Assembly: GCF_023264675.1 (NCBI RefSeq)
Contig: NZ_JAHFVG010000003.1
Coordinates: 1-64,000, forward strand
DNA: 64,000 nucleotides
Direction: 5' to 3'
DNA from: Rhodococcus sp. (in: high G+C Gram-positive bacteria)
GTDB taxonomy: Bacteria > Actinomycetota > Actinomycetes > Mycobacteriales > Mycobacteriaceae
A program made the translations under genes and the position numbers. Within the stretch, counting starts at the first letter, position 1. Every line of letters starts with the position of its first letter. Below the pieces are notes generated by a model. It saw nothing but the letters and a program-made list of their open reading frames with translations, was not told where the DNA came from and did not search any database. This document shows, one piece after another, positions 1-8,492 of the stretch.

Positions 1-504
1 GTTGTGCTGGCATCCGGAAACGTCGGGTTGGTGAGTTTCCGTGGCTGCGACGGGCGCGCGACGCGGGAGTGGATCGAGGAGAACCATCCCGCACTGCTCA
101 CCACACTGACCAGCCATCCCGGAATCGGCTTCGTTCTGGTTGCAACGGATGCGGGCGAGTCGGTGGTTCTGGGAGCACGGGGTTGTGTCGATGTGGCGAC
201 CGGGCGGGTCGAGGGCGTCGACCCGCTCGAGGCCTTCGGTCCCCACGCCCTCGCGTCGATCGCGCGCACCGACTCGTTCGACAACGTCCCCGACGTGATG
301 ATCAATGGAACCTACTGGCCCGAGGTCGACGAGGTGGCGGCATTCGAGGAGCAAGTGGGCTCGCATGGCGGTCTCGGCGGACAGCAGACACGGCCGTTTC
401 TGATGTTCCCCTCCGCATTCGAAGCTCCACCGGACACGGTGAAGGGGGCAGAGGAGATACATCGACTACTTGCCGGCTGGCGTGACGCCCAGAAGCAACC
501 CTAG
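1..504 (+). CDS. C-terminal part of a membrane alkaline-phosphatase-superfamily (phosphodiesterase-like) protein, 5' truncated
   Basis: The reading frame is open from the first base, so the true start lies outside the window; an internal GTG at 4 is not the start. The visible 167 codons contain a GSHGGLGG motif near the C-terminus followed by QTRPFL. This pattern is known to me from the C-terminal half of large actinobacterial membrane proteins of the alkaline phosphatase/type I phosphodiesterase superfamily, often labelled phage holin family. The His of that motif would be a metal ligand. The membrane segments expected at the N-terminus are not in view. Identification rests on these motifs only. 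Confidence 0.6.
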   Translation, partial: VVLASGNVGLVSFRGCDGRATREWIEENHPALLTTLTSHPGIGFVLVATDAGESVVLGARGCVDVATGRVEGVDPLEAFGPHALASIARTDSFDNVPDVMINGTYWPEVDEVAAFEEQVGSHGGLGGQQTRPFLMFPSAFEAPPDTVKGAEEIHRLLAGWRDAQKQP

Positions 505-596
505 CTGCGGATTCGGGCATATCGGTCGAGCGGAGTGCACAATGGTGGCGATCGCACGGTAGTGCGGCGCGAACAGTGCGAGAGCGAAGGAATTTC

Positions 597-1052
597 ATGG
601 CTTTCTGGGACCAGCTGAAGGCGAAGGCCACCGAACTCAACGGGCAGCTTCAGACCAAAACCGTCCAGTTCAAGAACAAAGAATTTGCGAACGGCAGCAT
701 GGCGATGTGCGCCCTGATTGCCGCCGCCGACGGAAAGATCGATCCCGCCGAACGACAGAAGACCGCAGCGCTGATCTCGAGCAACGAAGCACTCAAGGTG
801 TTTCCGTCGGACGAGCTGCGCCAGAAGTTCGATTGGTACTGCGACAAGCTCGCCGGAGATTTCGATTTCGGCAAGGTCGAGGCAACGGCGACCATCGGAA
901 AGTTGAAGAGCAAGCCCGACCAGGCCCGTGCCGTGATCCAGATCGGCATCATCATCGGCGGCGCCGACGGTCTGTTCGACGACGACGAGAAGAACGCAGT
1001 ACGCAATGCGTGCTTCGCCGTGGGCATCGACCCCGCGGAATTCGAACTGTGA
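597..1052 (+). CDS. TerB-like tellurite resistance family protein
   Basis: A 151-residue soluble protein starting MAFWDQLKAKA. The ATG at 597 is preferred over the upstream GTG at 576 because a purine-rich GAAGGA lies about 6 nt before it. Two acidic loops, DGKIDPAER in the first half and DGLFDDDEK near the C-terminus, fit the metal-binding acidic helices of the TerB all-alpha fold. Family members are linked to stress and tellurite phenotypes, but a lone terB-like gene without terZDE neighbours does not imply tellurite resistance. It stands alone between the partial upstream gene and a small membrane protein gene. Confidence 0.75.
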   Translation: MAFWDQLKAKATELNGQLQTKTVQFKNKEFANGSMAMCALIAAADGKIDPAERQKTAALISSNEALKVFPSDELRQKFDWYCDKLAGDFDFGKVEATATIGKLKSKPDQARAVIQIGIIIGGADGLFDDDEKNAVRNACFAVGIDPAEFEL

Positions 1053-1079
1053 CGATCACGTGCCGCTAGTCTGATCCCT

Positions 1080-1568
1080 ATGGCGGAAGACGAAGACGAC
1101 GCGCAGACAACATGGAACGGCAAGGTGCGCAACGAGACTCCGACTCAACAGTTGGACCGGAACTGGTTGGCGTTACTTCAGGAATTGCGGGTTGTCCAGA
1201 CAGGCGTCCAGCTACTGACCGGATTCTTGCTCACCCTGCCGTTCCAAAGCCGTTTCGACGATCTTTCGCCCACGGGTCACGCTGTGTATCTGATCACTGT
1301 GTCGGCATCGATCGTGGCAACGATCATGCTCGTCGCCCCGGTCGGAATGCATCGCTTGCTGTTTCGCCAACGAGCAATCGGAATTCTGGTGCGGGTCGGC
1401 AATCGTCTGGCGATCGGCGGATTGGTCATGCTGGGCGTGACGCTGGTCGGGGCCGTGGCGTTGACGTTCGAGATCGTTGTCGGGCTACGCGCTGCAGCCC
1501 CGGCCGCTGCGGTTGTCACCGCGCTGCTCATCGGCCTGTGGTTCGTTCTGCCTCGCGCCTACCGGTGA
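1080..1568 (+). CDS. Small integral membrane protein (DUF6328-like)
   Basis: A 162-residue protein with an acidic N-terminus (MAEDEDDAQT) and about four hydrophobic segments at roughly residues 40-58, 70-92, 105-130 and 135-155. The RNETPTQQLDRNW stretch before the first segment resembles the DUF6328 family of actinobacterial membrane proteins. No catalytic motif is visible and the function is unknown. It starts 28 nt after the TerB-like gene and could be co-transcribed with it. Confidence 0.65.
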   Translation: MAEDEDDAQTTWNGKVRNETPTQQLDRNWLALLQELRVVQTGVQLLTGFLLTLPFQSRFDDLSPTGHAVYLITVSASIVATIMLVAPVGMHRLLFRQRAIGILVRVGNRLAIGGLVMLGVTLVGAVALTFEIVVGLRAAAPAAAVVTALLIGLWFVLPRAYR

Positions 1569-1590
1569 ATCGAGAGGTGACGTCAGACGC

Positions 1591-1869
1591 TCAGTGATCG
1601 CGGAGTTTCTCGACGAGCTCGTCCTTCCGAAGATCCGAGTACCCGTGCAGATCGAGCTCCTTTGCTCGCGAGCGAAGTTCGTCCACGGTCCAGTCTTCGT
1701 AAGAACCGGAGTGACCGCCCTTGCTCCCGAGATCCGAACGTCCCTCGGCGGCCGCAGCGTTGGAGATACGAGCGGACTTCTCCTTGGAGTTCCCCTCGCG
1801 GCGTAGCGCGTCGTACATGGCCTGATCCTTCAGCTGTGGCTGCGAATCCGTGGGCTTCTCGGTAGGCAT
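1591..1869 (-). CDS. Small Rho-N/SAP-like domain protein
   Basis: A 92-residue charged protein. The N-terminal half contains QAMYDALRREGNSKEKSARI, typical of short actinobacterial DUF7218-type proteins. The C-terminal half (WTVDELRSRAKELDLHGYSD, then LRKDELVEKLR) is a Rho termination factor N-terminal-like helix pair, a small nucleic-acid-binding fold. It is convergent with the membrane protein gene and lies downstream of the amidase on the same strand. The function is probably nucleic-acid association in a stress context; this is inference. Confidence 0.7.
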   Translation of the reverse strand: MPTEKPTDSQPQLKDQAMYDALRREGNSKEKSARISNAAAAEGRSDLGSKGGHSGSYEDWTVDELRSRAKELDLHGYSDLRKDELVEKLRDH

Positions 1870-1920
1870 CAGGGCAGTCCTTTCGTCGACTGCCCATGGG
1901 GTAGCCCGCGGTGCGCGTCG

Positions 1921-3414
1921 TCAAACGAGGCCGGGCGATGCCGGAAATCGGTGCACCCACGGCCGCGCTTCTTCCAGTTGCGCCGCCAAGCGCAGCAGCC
2001 CGGCTTCGGAACCCAGTGCACCCACGAACTGAACGCCCAGTGGCAGACCGTCATCGGTCCAGTGAAGAGGAACGCTGATCGCCGGTCGGCCGGTCACGTT
2101 GGCGAGTTGGGTGTACGGCACCCACCCCAGTCCGCTTTCGATGGTCTGGTCCAACACTCCGCTGAACGACATCAGCCGCCCGCCGCGAACCGCGTGAACA
2201 ACGCGCGCCGCCACATGAACGAAAGACGAGTTTGCCGTCGAACCGACGAGAGGTGGGGGAGTCGCCAGTGTCGGTGTCAGCAAATAGTCGAACGAACCGT
2301 GAAACGCGGCGAGGGACCGCACATAGGTCGAGGCATTCTCCAGTGCAGCTACCGAAGTCGCCATCCCGCTATGTCGACCGAACTCGGCAATTCCCAACGT
2401 GTCCGCTTCGAAGGCGGAGTTTTTCGCGCCGGTACGTTTCTTGATCTCGGCGACCTGTCTGGTCACCTGAGCGAACCAGATCGACAGAAAGTCACGCGAG
2501 AGCGCCCAGTCGTCGTACGGTGGATCGACCTGTTCGGTGTGATGGCCTAGCTCGTCCAGGAGTCGAACTGTTCGCTCGACGGCTGCAACAGCTTCGCGAT
2601 CGGGGTGTGGGTTCACCGACGATGACGTCGTCCAGCCGATTCGCAGGCCGGTAGGGCGCTGGTCGAGACTTATGGAGTACGGCGTCGTCGGGAACTGAGC
2701 GAGGTAGTCGGCATTGGAGTCCGGTGCGACGATGGCGTCGTACAGCGCGGCGCTGTCTCTGACCGTCCGGCTGACGACTCCCTGGCTGACCATGCCGAAC
2801 ATCACCTCGCCGGTCTGCGGTCCGTACGGTGACAAACCTCGGCCGAGTTTGAGGCCCACCAAACCAGTGCAGGCCGCCGGAATCCGGATGGATCCGCCGC
2901 CGTCGTTCGCCCCGGCGGCAGGCACGATGCCCGATGCCACGGCAGACGCCGATCCGCCCGAAGATCCTCCGGGAGTTCGGCTGTGATTCCACGGATTTCG
3001 AGCGGGGCCCCACAGGTCCGGCTCGGTCACCCCTTTGGCACCGAATTCGGGAGTGTTGGTCTTGCCGAATACGACCAGCCCGGCGTCGAGAAACCGCTGA
3101 GTGATCAGCGAATGTTCGACGGCGACGTCGCGCGAGAGTGATCGAGATCCGCACGAAGTCGCGTAGCCGCGATATTCCTGGGCGAGGTCCTTTATCAAGA
3201 ATGGAACACCGGCAAACGGGCCGTCGAGTTCGGCGCTTGCTGCCTGAGCATCGGCCTCGTGATCGATACGCACGACGATCGAATTGAGCTCACCGTCCAC
3301 GGAGTCCGCTCGGTTTCGAGCGAGTTCGAGCAACTCCGAAGGCGACACTGCGCCGGAGCGCACGTGCTCTGCCAAGGACAGAGCATCGAACGAGGCGTAC
3401 TCGTGAAAGTCCAC
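1921..3414 (-). CDS. Amidase signature family amidohydrolase
   Basis: A 497-residue protein with the complete amidase-signature Ser-cisSer-Lys triad. K75 lies in PFLIKDL, S151 in the [11 protein letters not shown] glycine/serine loop, and the nucleophile S175 in [10 protein letters not shown]; the 24-residue spacing between the serines is that of the family. Members hydrolyse amides of aromatic or aliphatic acids, and the substrate cannot be told from sequence. The length is normal. No partner subunit, and no nitrilase or GatB gene is nearby, so this is a stand-alone catabolic amidase rather than GatA. Confidence 0.9.
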   Translation of the reverse strand: MDFHEYASFDALSLAEHVRSGAVSPSELLELARNRADSVDGELNSIVVRIDHEADAQAASAELDGPFAGVPFLIKDLAQEYRGYATSCGSRSLSRDVAVEHSLITQRFLDAGLVVFGKTNTPEFGAKGVTEPDLWGPARNPWNHSRTPGGSSGGSASAVASGIVPAAGANDGGGSIRIPAACTGLVGLKLGRGLSPYGPQTGEVMFGMVSQGVVSRTVRDSAALYDAIVAPDSNADYLAQFPTTPYSISLDQRPTGLRIGWTTSSSVNPHPDREAVAAVERTVRLLDELGHHTEQVDPPYDDWALSRDFLSIWFAQVTRQVAEIKKRTGAKNSAFEADTLGIAEFGRHSGMATSVAALENASTYVRSLAAFHGSFDYLLTPTLATPPPLVGSTANSSFVHVAARVVHAVRGGRLMSFSGVLDQTIESGLGWVPYTQLANVTGRPAISVPLHWTDDGLPLGVQFVGALGSEAGLLRLAAQLEEARPWVHRFPASPGLV

Positions 3415-3458
3415 AACCCGACTCTAAACCGATCGTGCGGGCTGCGGGGTGATGCCGT

Positions 3459-4289
3459 TCAGCGCAGGGGAACAAATTCTCGAAGCGCGGTGGCGACTGC
3501 CTCGGGTTGGTCCTCCGGGATCAGCGTCCACGAATCGTCGACGGTGACCATTTCTGCATTCGGGAACAATTCCACCAGTCGGTGGGCGTGCTCCAGCGGC
3601 ATCATTCGATCCTCGGTCGCCCAGACCACCAGTGTCGGCCGGTCGAAGTTCGCGAGCCGAGAACTCCACTCCATCAGCACTTTTCGGCTGGGGGTTCCGA
3701 TCACGAACTTTCTCAGGTCCCGGCGGATCGTCGTGCTACCCGACGCAGGCGCGAACCAATCGTCCATCACATCGTCCGGTACTCCATATTTGCTGAGCAC
3801 GCCGTATGCCCTGGGGTCGTGGCGAAAGAATCTGGTGCTCAACAGTTTGACGAACAACGTGCAGCCGCCGGGGATGCGGCACAGCACCACCGCCGGTCGA
3901 GCTGGTCTGGGCGGGAAATTGTCGAAGGCTTCGCACGAGATCAGGACGAGGCGGGCCACACTGTCCGCGCGGTTCTCGCTGATGACGAATTGGCCTCCGC
4001 CCCAGTCGTTGAGGACGAGAGTGACGTCACGAAGATCGAGTACCTCAATGAAGTCCGCCAGAATCCGGGCCACGCCGTTCTGGCTGAGATCGGCATCCTT
4101 CTTCATCGGACGCCGATGCCCACCCATCGGAAGAGTGGGGGCGATACAGCGATAGTCGGTCAGGAGCGGGATGACTTTGCGCCATTGCGATTCGTTCATC
4201 AGAAGTCCATGGCCGAGCACCAAGATCGGTCCAGTACCTCCCGAGTCGGTGTAGTCCACTGGTCCGGCAGGTAAAACAACGGTCGGCAT
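3459..4289 (-). CDS. Alpha/beta hydrolase with Asp at the nucleophile elbow (haloalkane dehalogenase/epoxide hydrolase-like)
   Basis: A 276-residue alpha/beta-hydrolase fold protein. The oxyanion-hole motif GHGLL is at 27-31, and the nucleophile elbow reads LNDWGGGQ, placing Asp95 where esterases have Ser, as in haloalkane dehalogenases and epoxide hydrolases. The acid candidate is D227 in WATEDRMM. At the position of the usual catalytic His (about 255) the sequence reads VDDSWTLIPEDQP, so no His is visible. Activity may therefore be altered or absent. It is divergent from a TetR gene 77 bp away, and a palindrome sits between them, so it is probably the target of that repressor. Confidence 0.8.
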   Translation of the reverse strand: MPTVVLPAGPVDYTDSGGTGPILVLGHGLLMNESQWRKVIPLLTDYRCIAPTLPMGGHRRPMKKDADLSQNGVARILADFIEVLDLRDVTLVLNDWGGGQFVISENRADSVARLVLISCEAFDNFPPRPARPAVVLCRIPGGCTLFVKLLSTRFFRHDPRAYGVLSKYGVPDDVMDDWFAPASGSTTIRRDLRKFVIGTPSRKVLMEWSSRLANFDRPTLVVWATEDRMMPLEHAHRLVELFPNAEMVTVDDSWTLIPEDQPEAVATALREFVPLR

Positions 4290-4304
4290 AGATCCTCCGA
4301 ATGG

Positions 4305-4318
4305 ATAGATCGTTCTAT
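4305..4318. promoter_or_regulatory. Putative TetR operator between the hydrolase and TetR genes
   Basis: ATAGATCGTTCTAT is palindromic at 12 of 14 positions (TAGA..TCTA arms). It lies in the 77-bp divergent intergenic region, 16 bp before the hydrolase start and 49 bp before the regulator start. LmrA/YxaF-type TetR proteins recognise TAGA-x-TCTA-type sites, which fits the neighbouring regulator. Confidence 0.55.
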
Positions 4319-4366
4319 TATGTAGAGTGACAGTACACGTCGCGGCTGGGGATCGGGAGAAGATTT

Positions 4367-4945
4367 GTGGCAGTACACACGCGCCAACGCATCATCGACG
4401 CCACCGCCGAGTTGTACCGACGGCAGGGGATGGCGGCGACAGGCCTCAAGCAGATCTCGGCGGCATCGACCGCGCCGTTCGGATCGATCTATCACCATTT
4501 CCCCGGGGGAAAAGAGGAGATAAGCGAAGCTGTGATCGCCGCCGAAGGTAAGCGATACGGCCAGCTTGTCGGACCGCAACTTGCTGCAGTCACCGATGTC
4601 GTAGCAGAGATCCCGGCGTTGTTCGCGTCCGCCGGCCGGTTGCTCGCGGCGCTGGACTACACCGAAGCCTGCTCGATCGAAACGATCGCACTGGAGGTCG
4701 CCAGTACCAACGAGCGCCTTCGGTTGGCGACGGCCACGGTGTTCAATCGCTGGATCGACGATCTCGATACGTGGTACGGCCAGATGGGACTGCCCGAGAA
4801 CGAGCGTCGTCGACTTGCGCTCGTATTCCTCACCAGCCTCGAAGGTGCGTTCGTACTGTGCCGAAGCTTGCGGTCACTCGAACCGATGGACGCAGCAGGA
4901 ACCGCGGTGCAGGCCGCAACTCGGGCGATCGTGGACGCACGCTAG
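4367..4945 (+). CDS. TetR/AcrR family repressor, LmrA/YxaF-type
   Basis: A 192-residue protein. The N-terminal TetR helix-turn-helix runs from TRQRIIDATAELY to GSIYHHFPGGKEEI (about residues 5-50). The FPGGKEE turn and the C-terminal domain with a conserved SIETIALEV stretch are typical of the LmrA/YxaF subgroup. It starts at a GTG preceded by GGGAGA. It is divergent from the alpha/beta hydrolase and shares the intergenic operator, so it most likely represses itself and that hydrolase. The inducer is unknown. Confidence 0.85.
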   Translation: MAVHTRQRIIDATAELYRRQGMAATGLKQISAASTAPFGSIYHHFPGGKEEISEAVIAAEGKRYGQLVGPQLAAVTDVVAEIPALFASAGRLLAALDYTEACSIETIALEVASTNERLRLATATVFNRWIDDLDTWYGQMGLPENERRRLALVFLTSLEGAFVLCRSLRSLEPMDAAGTAVQAATRAIVDAR

Positions 4946-4984
4946 ATCAGCAGCAATCACTTTGTCGGGCTCGGCAATTCATAC

Positions 4985-5029
4985 GCTCACCAGGTCAATA
5001 CGTCACAGTGACGTATTGCCCTGGTGAGC
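4985..5029. terminator. 45-nt near-perfect palindrome; possible terminator of the TetR gene
   Basis: Two 22-nt arms (GCTCACCAGG.. and ..CCTGGTGAGC) are complementary except for one pair, around a central A at 5007. It lies 40 bp after the TetR stop. No T-tract follows on either strand, so a Rho-independent role is not certain. A binding site for a dimeric protein or the end of a lost mobile element are alternatives. Confidence 0.4.
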
Positions 5030-5649
5030 CTGGATCGGAGGCCAGAGGGACCTCGGGCAATGTAGGCCGGAAGCCGGCGACGGGATGGATTTCCTCGAGT
5101 CATGGTGTCCGCCGGACTGGTAACGAGAAGTGTTGATGTAGGAGGAGTTGTTTTTGCAGATAGATCTCAGATGCGGGGGATCGGCGGATGCACCGACGTT
5201 GTCACTCGAGGTGTGTCCGTGGTGGGCAGGTTGAAGCGGGAAATCCTGGACCAAGCGTTCTTTCAGTAGGGCCCTGGTGCTCCTCGAATAGTCGGACCCA
5301 GCCTTCCGGGAGGAAGCGCTTGAAGAAGCCGAACTCGTCAGTCACAGCCCCTGCCGGCGGCGATTGCCCTGCGAACGCAGTTGGTTGGAGTAACGGGCAG
5401 GGTTTCGACGAAATGCCGCGATTTACCGTTTTGAGGTAGTAGCCCACAGGTGATGGCGGCAGTGAGCATGTTGGCCACACCGATCTATGAGGCGGTAGTG
5501 CAGGCGGTGTCGGCAAGAATTAAAGTTCCCGCCCGGTCGGTCAAACCTATTGCCCTGCCGAAATATTCGCGCAACGCCAAGTCGGTTCCTGGCCGCCTGA
5601 CAACTCCCAAGGCCAACCACGAACCGTCGCCCTCATTGCGTGCGGGTCG
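5030..5649. other. Gene-poor stretch without an identifiable gene
   Basis: About 620 bp between the palindrome and the oxidoreductase gene. Only short frames occur. The one at 5516-5202 on the minus strand has a somewhat protein-like patch (FGFFKRFLPEGWVRLFEEH) but lacks a clear ribosome-binding site and has a low-complexity N-terminus. I cannot assign it. It may be a decayed fragment of a longer gene, possibly a transposase remnant. Confidence 0.4.
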
Positions 5650-6732
5650 TCACTGCTGATCGATAAATACAGCGCCTGCGTTGGTGGCGAGTGCGGCGCC
5701 GAAGGCCGCGGCGGGGGTGAATGCGCCACGGGGTGCGGTTCCGGCGTGCAGGGCCCGAATCACGACAGTGAGGACGTCGGACGTGTAGTCCATGGCATCA
5801 TCGGTTCGCAGCCAGCTTTCCCGCGTAGTTCCGTCGGGCCATTCGATGACGGCATGCCCCCACGAGTGGGGACGAGGACGCGGTGACTGTTCGATCTTGC
5901 TTGCCGCCATCTGTCGAATCATGATCCGCCGCAGGGCGGGGATTTTGAGCAACCGTGACAGGAGGGGCAGCGTAGCTCGGACAAAGGGAGCTGTTGGCGC
6001 GAGGGCAGAAGTGAAATCGATGCTGGGCGCGCCGCTGGCCGCGTGCGCCGCGAACAGCTCGCCGGAGGGAACGGCGGCGGATTTGACGGTCGTTCCGTCG
6101 GGAAGAGCATGCTTACGGAGGTTGGAACCGAATGGGACTGGGGTGAGACGTCCGCCGCGGTAGACACGGCCGCCAATGGTCATGACGTCGACGGATGTGG
6201 AGGCGAATGCCTCGCCCATGGTTCCGGCCGTGGACGCGTATGAGCTGAGCGCGTCGATTTGAACGCGCGACGGTGTGGCCTTGTCTGCGCACAGTCGCAC
6301 TACGAGCGCCTCGGTAGCAACGACTCCAAAGCCGGCGCCGCCAATCACGGTGCTGTTGGAGGTTCGTGCTGCGTCATCGAGATCGACGAGGTTCGACAGG
6401 GTGTTGCTGTCGATTGACAGATCCACGTAACTCCCATCAGGCATACACGCTTTGGCCAACGGGATTGCTGTTTCGGCATAGGATCCGAGGAGGTTGACGA
6501 CCACACGGGGGCGGTCGGCACGCACCGCGGCGAGCATCTCATGAAAACTTCCAAGCTGTTTCACCGTCACGGATTCGTCCAGCCCGCCGCTGATCGCGGC
6601 TAGTCGTTCACTTGACCTGCCGACCAGGACGAGACCCGGGACGCCAGCATCGGCCAGCCGGGCGGCAAGGTCTTTGCCGATGTTGCCTGTTGCACCGAGA
6701 ACCCAGATTTCGTTCTTTCGCTTGTCACCCAC
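5650..6732 (-). CDS. Saccharopine dehydrogenase-like NAD(P)-dependent oxidoreductase
   Basis: A 360-residue protein beginning with a Rossmann fold: WVLGATGNIG at about 10-19 is the dinucleotide-binding loop, followed by LVGRSSERL as the second strand/helix. The central part (VVNLLGSYAETAIPLAKAC, then GSYVDLS) matches the saccharopine dehydrogenase-like NAD(P)-binding family of trans-acting enoyl reductases and short oxidoreductases. The exact substrate cannot be inferred. It is divergent from a TetR gene, and three operator-like palindromes lie in the 109-bp intergenic region, so it is probably repressed by that regulator. Confidence 0.8.
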   Translation of the reverse strand: MGDKRKNEIWVLGATGNIGKDLAARLADAGVPGLVLVGRSSERLAAISGGLDESVTVKQLGSFHEMLAAVRADRPRVVVNLLGSYAETAIPLAKACMPDGSYVDLSIDSNTLSNLVDLDDAARTSNSTVIGGAGFGVVATEALVVRLCADKATPSRVQIDALSSYASTAGTMGEAFASTSVDVMTIGGRVYRGGRLTPVPFGSNLRKHALPDGTTVKSAAVPSGELFAAHAASGAPSIDFTSALAPTAPFVRATLPLLSRLLKIPALRRIMIRQMAASKIEQSPRPRPHSWGHAVIEWPDGTTRESWLRTDDAMDYTSDVLTVVIRALHAGTAPRGAFTPAAAFGAALATNAGAVFIDQQ

Positions 6733-6760
6733 GTGGGCCTCCAGCCATTGCGATTATGGC

Positions 6761-6822
6761 GACACTCTGTGTCGTCACGCAAAGTATGACACACAGTGTC
6801 GTCGTATATGACGCAGGGTGTC
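6761..6822. promoter_or_regulatory. Three tandem TetR-type operators (GACAC-N3-GTGTC)
   Basis: GACACTCTGTGTC at 6761-6773, GACACACAGTGTC at 6788-6800 and GACGCAGGGTGTC at 6810-6822. The first two are perfect 5+3+5 inverted repeats and the third has one substitution. They fill the divergent intergenic region between the oxidoreductase and TetR genes, the expected place for an autoregulatory operator cluster. Confidence 0.65.
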
Positions 6823-6841
6823 GTCACGCTAGGGTTGCCCC

Positions 6842-7414
6842 ATGCCTCGATGGGATCCTGACGCACGGAAACGACTGGTCGATTCTGCGACCGAACTGTT
6901 CGAGCTGCATGGGTACGACGAAACCACGATCGCGCAGATCGCTGAGCGTGCAGGTCTGACGCGTCGATCCTTCTTTCGGCACTTTCCCGACAAGCGAGAG
7001 GTGCTCTTCGCCGACTCGGAACGGCACACCGCTTTGATTACTGACATGGTGTTCGCGCAGGGCACCGAGGTGCCGGCATGCGACGCAGTCATGTCCACCC
7101 TCTCTCGCGTGGGTGAGCACCTCCTCAAGGATCCTGCAGCGCAATCCCTCCGCCAGAACCTCATCGACGGTAGCGCCGAATTACAAGAGCGCGAACGAAC
7201 GAAGCTCGCAACAATCGCCGCCGCTCTGGCGGCAGGACTGACGCGTCGCGGGATCCCTGCGCAGGACGCCCAGAGTTTCGGGGCTGTCGCTGCTGAGATC
7301 TTTCACTCGGCGTACTCAGGGGCGATAAGGGACCCAGGCGCACTCGCGTTTGCGGATCGACTCGAGGAAACGCGGGCAACAATCACCGAATTCCTCCGCA
7401 ACGGGGTGCGGTAA
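6842..7414 (+). CDS. TetR/AcrR family transcriptional regulator
   Basis: A 190-residue protein. The N-terminal helix-turn-helix (RKRLVDSATELFELHGYDETT to RRSFFRHFPDKREVLF, about residues 9-57) is a clear TetR DNA-binding domain, and the C-terminal ligand domain resembles the MftR/AcrR_23-like group. It lies 109 bp from, and divergent to, the saccharopine-dehydrogenase-like gene, with three copies of a GACAC-N3-GTGTC palindrome between. Autorepression and control of the oxidoreductase are the likely roles. The ligand is unknown. Confidence 0.85.
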   Translation: MPRWDPDARKRLVDSATELFELHGYDETTIAQIAERAGLTRRSFFRHFPDKREVLFADSERHTALITDMVFAQGTEVPACDAVMSTLSRVGEHLLKDPAAQSLRQNLIDGSAELQERERTKLATIAAALAAGLTRRGIPAQDAQSFGAVAAEIFHSAYSGAIRDPGALAFADRLEETRATITEFLRNGVR

Positions 7415-7713
7415 TGCGCGCCCAAGCCAAATCGCTGGCTACACGGTTATTGGGCTGTATTCGTATCCGACCAACACTATGTAGGGCTGAGTTCGAAGAG
7501 CCGCAGCAGCGCCTAGTGGAAACAACGACCGACAACCTCATCGATGCGTATGCGCACTTCGTCACCGATCGCTACGATGCCGCCGCGAACGCAGCAGGAC
7601 GCCAGCGCCGAGACCCAGCCACGGCGTCGTCGCTGGAACCGCGCGGCAAGGCGGCCCTGACCGTCGCAGTCTCTGCCGTCGACCAGCTTCCGGTTTTGGT
7701 GGTGTTGACGTAA
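7414..7713 (+). CDS. Doubtful hypothetical ORF after the TetR gene
   Basis: A 99-codon frame whose ATG shares one base with the TAA stop of the TetR gene (TAATG), so coupled translation is possible. The translation resembles no family I know. It has an odd mix of Arg/Cys-rich and Ala-rich stretches and a hydrophobic end (VLVVLT). It may be a decayed gene or chance frame in the 359-bp gap before the CGNR gene. I include it only because of the start/stop overlap. Confidence 0.25.
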   Translation: MRAQAKSLATRLLGCIRIRPTLCRAEFEEPQQRLVETTTDNLIDAYAHFVTDRYDAAANAAGRQRRDPATASSLEPRGKAALTVAVSAVDQLPVLVVLT

Positions 7714-7773
7714 GACACGTTGTTGAATCAGTGTTCGACTCGCCCTATTCGATTGCCGATAATCAACATTATG

Positions 7774-8373
7774 TCAAGTAGTGGATCGACCATCACCGCC
7801 CGGTTGGACGGCCGAGCGTTTGCGTTCACGATAAGAACGCATCGCGACCATCGATGAGCATCCCGCAGCATGGTAGATGGCCGAGCCGTTACGAGATTTG
7901 TCGAAGAACGCTTCGTGGCATGGATCATTCCGGCAGGCCTTCAGTCGTGGCCAGGTCCCGCCGTAGGCAAGATCCGATATGCCCGAGAAGATGGCACTGA
8001 AAGCACCGATTACGCCTGATTGCGTTGCTGCCAAAGTGATGCCGTCAACACGGACTTCGCACGTGAGTGGGTATCGCGCACCGATGCGCTGAAGGTGCGA
8101 CTGGGCGTCTTGGACGGCGACGTCCGTGATGTGTTCGTCACCGGCGTGGGCGAGCAGAAGAGTTTGCAATGCGTCGCGGAATTCTCGAGCATCGGCAGCA
8201 TCGGCGTCCGTGACGCCCTCGTCGGCGAACCCAACCTGGATCAGCCATTCACGCAAACCGTCCGCGTCGCCGAACTGCTCGCTCCGCCCGCCCGCATGGG
8301 TGTTTACGAACTCCAACACGAAATCCGCCGACTCCGGTGGTACCAGCGGACTCGGTGACCTCTTGCCTGCCAT
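7774..8373 (-). CDS. CGNR/ABATE-type zinc-finger transcriptional regulator
   Basis: A 199-residue protein. The N-terminal ABATE-like domain includes FVLEFVNTHAGG near residue 18. A C-terminal zinc-finger-like module has C147 and C152 (KACRNDPCHEAFFDKSRN), H168 and C172, then a basic MRSYRERKR tail. The canonical CGNR tetrapeptide is replaced by SSMVAMR, a variation found in this group. The start at 8373 is chosen because GGAG sits 7 nt before it; a longer frame from 8388 is possible. It is divergent from an SDR gene, which it probably regulates. Confidence 0.8.
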   Translation of the reverse strand: MAGKRSPSPLVPPESADFVLEFVNTHAGGRSEQFGDADGLREWLIQVGFADEGVTDADAADAREFRDALQTLLLAHAGDEHITDVAVQDAQSHLQRIGARYPLTCEVRVDGITLAATQSGVIGAFSAIFSGISDLAYGGTWPRLKACRNDPCHEAFFDKSRNGSAIYHAAGCSSMVAMRSYRERKRSAVQPGGDGRSTT

Positions 8374-8492
8374 TTCACTGCTCCACATTCTGGTCGTAGT
8401 TATGTGCTACCAGTCTACATCTACCAGGATGAGCCCCAAAAATCGCTTCACTCCACTTGCGCGTTATGAGTGAACCTCGTACGGTCATAACC

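Noticed and set aside
5202..5516. Minus-strand 104-codon frame as a gene
   Set aside because: Low-complexity Pro/Ser-rich N-terminus, no ribosome-binding site and no recognised domain; listed only as a possible decayed fragment.
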